From assembly GCA_002469765.1 (NCBI GenBank), contig DKNS01000009.1, positions 16,589-23,862 of the forward strand: 7,274 nt of DNA. The letters are read 5' to 3'. Every line of letters starts with the position of its first letter. Position 1 is the stretch's first letter. The position numbers were made by a program, and so were the translations under genes. Origin of the DNA: Flavobacteriales bacterium UBA7382 (lineage in GTDB: Bacteria > Bacteroidota > Bacteroidia > Flavobacteriales_D > Sanyastnellaceae). Below the pieces are notes generated by a model. That model made no database searches, was not told the origin of the DNA, and saw only the letters and a program-made list of their open reading frames with translations. Of this stretch, positions 4,851-7,274 are shown in pieces.

Positions 4851-7226
4851 ATGCAGCGCATCTGGATTGTTCTTTTTTGTCTGTTGATAAGTCCGCTGGC
4901 TTCCGCCCAAGACGACCCGGTGGATTACCGGGCGGACGACATCTATTTTCGGGTCGACAGCACGGTGGGTTACCTCACTGGAAACGCTTGGGTGAAGAGC
5001 GGTTCAATGACCTTGACGGCCCACCGCATCGTGCTGCGGTTGAACGACGACGAGGTCTGCGCATTCGGGACGCGAGACAGTCTGGGGGCGTGGGTCGGTC
5101 GGCCCGTGTTTGAGGACAACGGTCAGTCGTTCAGCCAAGACCAGCTCTGTTACAACTTCAGCACGGGCAAGGGGTTGAGCAAACACGCTGTCACCCAGGA
5201 TCAGGGCACGGTGTTTCACGCAGCGAAGGCCAAGCGGCAGCCCGACGAGACCATCCACGTGCGAAGCGGCAAGTTCACCACGTGCGACGATGAGAACCCC
5301 CACTTTCACTTCCACCTGTCCAAAGCCATCATGGTGCCCGATGAGAAGGTGGTCAGTGGTCCACTTTACCTGAAGTTTCGGAAGATCCCGACGCCGCTGG
5401 CTTTGCCTTTCGGGTGGTTCCCATTGCAGCAGGAAAAGAAGAGCCAGGGCGTGCTTTTGCCCAGCTACGGCGACGGTGGCAATCTTGGGTTCTTTTTGAA
5501 AGACTTGGGGTACTACGTACCCGTTGGGGAGCATTGGGACGCCAGGTTGTTGGCGGACATCTACACGGGCGGAAGCTGGGCCGTGCGTTTGGGGTCCAAC
5601 TACAACCACAGGTATCGCAACAAAGGAGGTTTCAATGTGAGTTTCCAGCGTCAGCGTCAAGGGTTCGCGGGCACCCCTGGCTTCGCACTGGCCAACAATT
5701 TCTTCGTGCGTTGGACCCACAACCAAGACCCGAGGGCCCGCCCCAACAGCCGGTTTTCTGCGTCGGTCAATTTTGGCTCTTCGGGGAACTTTCAGCAGAA
5801 CTTGAACAGCAGTCAACAGGAGTACCTGAGCAACACCTTTCAATCGAGTGTGCAGTGGAATCTGAAGGTCCCGCGCAGTCCTTTCTCAGCGACAGTCAGT
5901 GCCAGACACAGCCAAAACTCCACCACGGGCAACGTGCAATTGACGGTTCCGTCGTTGTCAGTCAACATGCAGCGCACCACCTTGGCTAAGTTGGTGGGGT
6001 TGGATGCCGGACGGGTCTCGTTGTTGGACAACGTGGCGGTGACGTACAGCAGCCAAATGGAGAACTCTGTCGAGGCGCCGGACAGCGTATTTGGCGCCCT
6101 TAACTTTGCTTCACTTAATATTCGTAATGGATTGAAGCACAAGATAAAAGCTTCCTCAAGCTCAAGTTTAGGATTCATTTCAATTGCGCCCAGTTTCAGC
6201 TACAACCAATACGATTCGTTTCAGGCGCTCGACTACCGAGAGGTCGTGTTGGGGCAGGACAGTGTTGGGCTGGTGTCTGACACGTTGACCGGCTTCTCTT
6301 CGGCCAACGATTGGCGGTTTGGCGTGTCCGCGAGCACGCGCTTCTATGGCACGTTCAACGCCCGACGGTCTGGACGGCTTCATGCAGTGCGACATGTCCT
6401 GTCGCCTACGGTGGGCTTGAGTTACAACCCTGAGCGGGTGCGCGGACGGACGATCAACACCTCCCAGGGAGAGGAATTCGGTTGGAACCCTTATGCGCTG
6501 GGTCGGTTTGTTCCCTCCGATGCACGTGAAGCGGGTTCGCTGAATTTTGGGCTGGCTCAAAATCTGGAGGCCAAGGTCGCCGACCGCGAAACCGGAGAAC
6601 TCCGCAAGGTGAAGCTCGTGGACAACCTCAGCACAACGGGTTCATTCAATTTCGTAGCTGACTCAATGCAATTGTCTGATATTCAAACTCGTGCATTCAC
6701 GAGCTTGTTCAATCGAGTCAACTTGAATCTCAACGCGACCCACTCGCCATACGCCCGCGACAGTGTCACCGGCCAAGCGATCGACACCTACCTGGTGTCG
6801 CAGGGATTTGGGTTGGTCAGGTTGCGGCGGCTGACCGGCGCGGTGGGCACGTCACTCAAATCCCAGGAGGGCGCGTCGGCCCCTTGGAACATGCGGTTGG
6901 ATTACAACGTGAATTTATCTCGTCAATGGAATGCAACCGCTTTGCGTGACTCCAGTGTGGTGACCCATGCGTTGACCGCCCGGGGAGGAATCCAGGTCAT
7001 GGGCAAACACAGGTTGGATGTGCAATCGGGCTACGATTTGGCCCGTCGCGAATTCACACCCACCAATTTGAATTTTTACGTTGACCTGCATTGTTGGGAA
7101 TTCAGCTTCAATTGGATTCCATTCGGTGTGCGCAAAAGTTTCTCATTGCGGCTCAACGTGAAGTCGGCGTTGCTCCGCGACCTCAAGCTTGAGGCAAGGG
7201 GCCAAAACGGGCAGTTCCTCTTCTGA
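4851..7226 (+). CDS. lptD: LPS-assembly protein LptD, Bacteroidota type
   Basis: This complete 791-residue outer-membrane protein inserts lipopolysaccharide into the outer leaflet as the terminal part of the Lpt machinery. A signal peptide (MQRIWIVLFCLLISPLASAQ) is followed by an OstA/LptA-like beta-jellyroll (about 24-160) that receives LPS, with IHVRSGKFTTCD (135-146) leading to the barrel. The family segment GPLYLKFRKIPTPLALPFGWFP is at 170-191, followed by a long, Asn/Ser/Arg-rich beta-barrel ending in a terminal Phe (NGQFLF), the usual outer-membrane insertion signal. Mature cysteines are C70, C100, C145 and C748; C145 and C748 correspond by position to the N-domain to barrel disulfide of E. 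coli LptD. The start at 4851 gives a proper signal peptide and a GGAGG upstream; ATG at 4809 would add 14 residues before it. No LptE-like gene is seen. Two coding patches (6101-6180 and 6641-6690) are markedly AT-rich compared with the rest of the gene. Confidence 0.93.
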   Translation: MQRIWIVLFCLLISPLASAQDDPVDYRADDIYFRVDSTVGYLTGNAWVKSGSMTLTAHRIVLRLNDDEVCAFGTRDSLGAWVGRPVFEDNGQSFSQDQLCYNFSTGKGLSKHAVTQDQGTVFHAAKAKRQPDETIHVRSGKFTTCDDENPHFHFHLSKAIMVPDEKVVSGPLYLKFRKIPTPLALPFGWFPLQQEKKSQGVLLPSYGDGGNLGFFLKDLGYYVPVGEHWDARLLADIYTGGSWAVRLGSNYNHRYRNKGGFNVSFQRQRQGFAGTPGFALANNFFVRWTHNQDPRARPNSRFSASVNFGSSGNFQQNLNSSQQEYLSNTFQSSVQWNLKVPRSPFSATVSARHSQNSTTGNVQLTVPSLSVNMQRTTLAKLVGLDAGRVSLLDNVAVTYSSQMENSVEAPDSVFGALNFASLNIRNGLKHKIKASSSSSLGFISIAPSFSYNQYDSFQALDYREVVLGQDSVGLVSDTLTGFSSANDWRFGVSASTRFYGTFNARRSGRLHAVRHVLSPTVGLSYNPERVRGRTINTSQGEEFGWNPYALGRFVPSDAREAGSLNFGLAQNLEAKVADRETGELRKVKLVDNLSTTGSFNFVADSMQLSDIQTRAFTSLFNRVNLNLNATHSPYARDSVTGQAIDTYLVSQGFGLVRLRRLTGAVGTSLKSQEGASAPWNMRLDYNVNLSRQWNATALRDSSVVTHALTARGGIQVMGKHRLDVQSGYDLARREFTPTNLNFYVDLHCWEFSFNWIPFGVRKSFSLRLNVKSALLRDLKLEARGQNGQFLF

Positions 7227-7227
7227 C

Positions 7228-7267
7228 GGTTCCTTGAGGAGAGCAAGAAGTCAGCCTCTCAGGAGCC
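7228..7267 (+). terminator. Hairpin after lptD, possible terminator
   Basis: Two bases after the lptD stop, GGTTCCT (7228-7234) can pair with AGGAGCC (7261-7267, one G-T wobble), and GAGAG (7239-7243) with CTCTC (7256-7260), leaving a 4-base bulge and a 12-base loop. The window ends seven bases later without a T-run, so intrinsic termination is not shown. The hairpin could equally stabilise the 3' end of the transcript or be chance. Confidence 0.3.
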
Positions 7268-7274
7268 AGCGGTA

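Noticed and set aside
5004..5843. A 279-codon open frame on the minus strand inside lptD
   Set aside because: It is antisense to strongly conserved LptD segments, with no plausible domain and no start signal.
1..7274. CRISPR arrays, insertion sequences, tRNA or rRNA genes, phage or defence genes
   Set aside because: No repeated spacer pattern, terminal inverted repeats, cloverleaf or transposase-like motif was found; nearly all bases are accounted for by six conserved genes.

Overview
The window most likely comes from a member of the Bacteroidota, possibly a flavobacteria-like lineage with unusually high GC (by eye well above 50%). The evidence is threefold: a Bacteroidota-type LptD beta-barrel, an Amidase_3 enzyme with a SPOR-like tail followed directly by an MCE/MlaD protein, and near absence of Shine-Dalgarno sequences together with two perfect TAnnTTTG boxes, the -7 element of the Bacteroidota housekeeping sigma factor. 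The genus cannot be judged from the sequence.

Layout: bases 1-4810 hold five tightly packed genes on the minus strand. In order of transcription (right to left) they are a zinc N-acetylmuramoyl-L-alanine amidase (4810-3629), an MCE/MlaD-family lipid-transport protein (3632-2571), a membrane protein with two [4Fe-4S] motifs (2566-1244), a two-domain CCG (HdrB-like) iron-sulfur protein (1241-420), and fabG, cut off by the window edge (410 to beyond 1). The junctions are a 4-base overlap and gaps of 4, 2 and 9 bases, so one operon is very likely. On the plus strand, diverging from the amidase across only 40 bases, is a complete lptD homologue (4851-7226), followed by a hairpin that may be a terminator.

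How they may work together: LptD, the amidase and the MCE protein all serve the cell envelope (LPS export, peptidoglycan cleavage, phospholipid movement). The two iron-sulfur proteins together resemble one split membrane oxidoreductase of the EtfD/EMO type, which passes electrons from acyl-CoA dehydrogenases via ETF to menaquinone. FabG belongs to fatty-acid synthesis. The operon may therefore join lipid metabolism to envelope maintenance; this is inference.

There is no sign of a mobile element, CRISPR array, RNA gene or large repeat. The most noteworthy points are the split EtfD-like module inside an envelope operon, and the divergent control region, where the two candidate promoters point towards each other and the two genes' possible start codons share a CATG palindrome.
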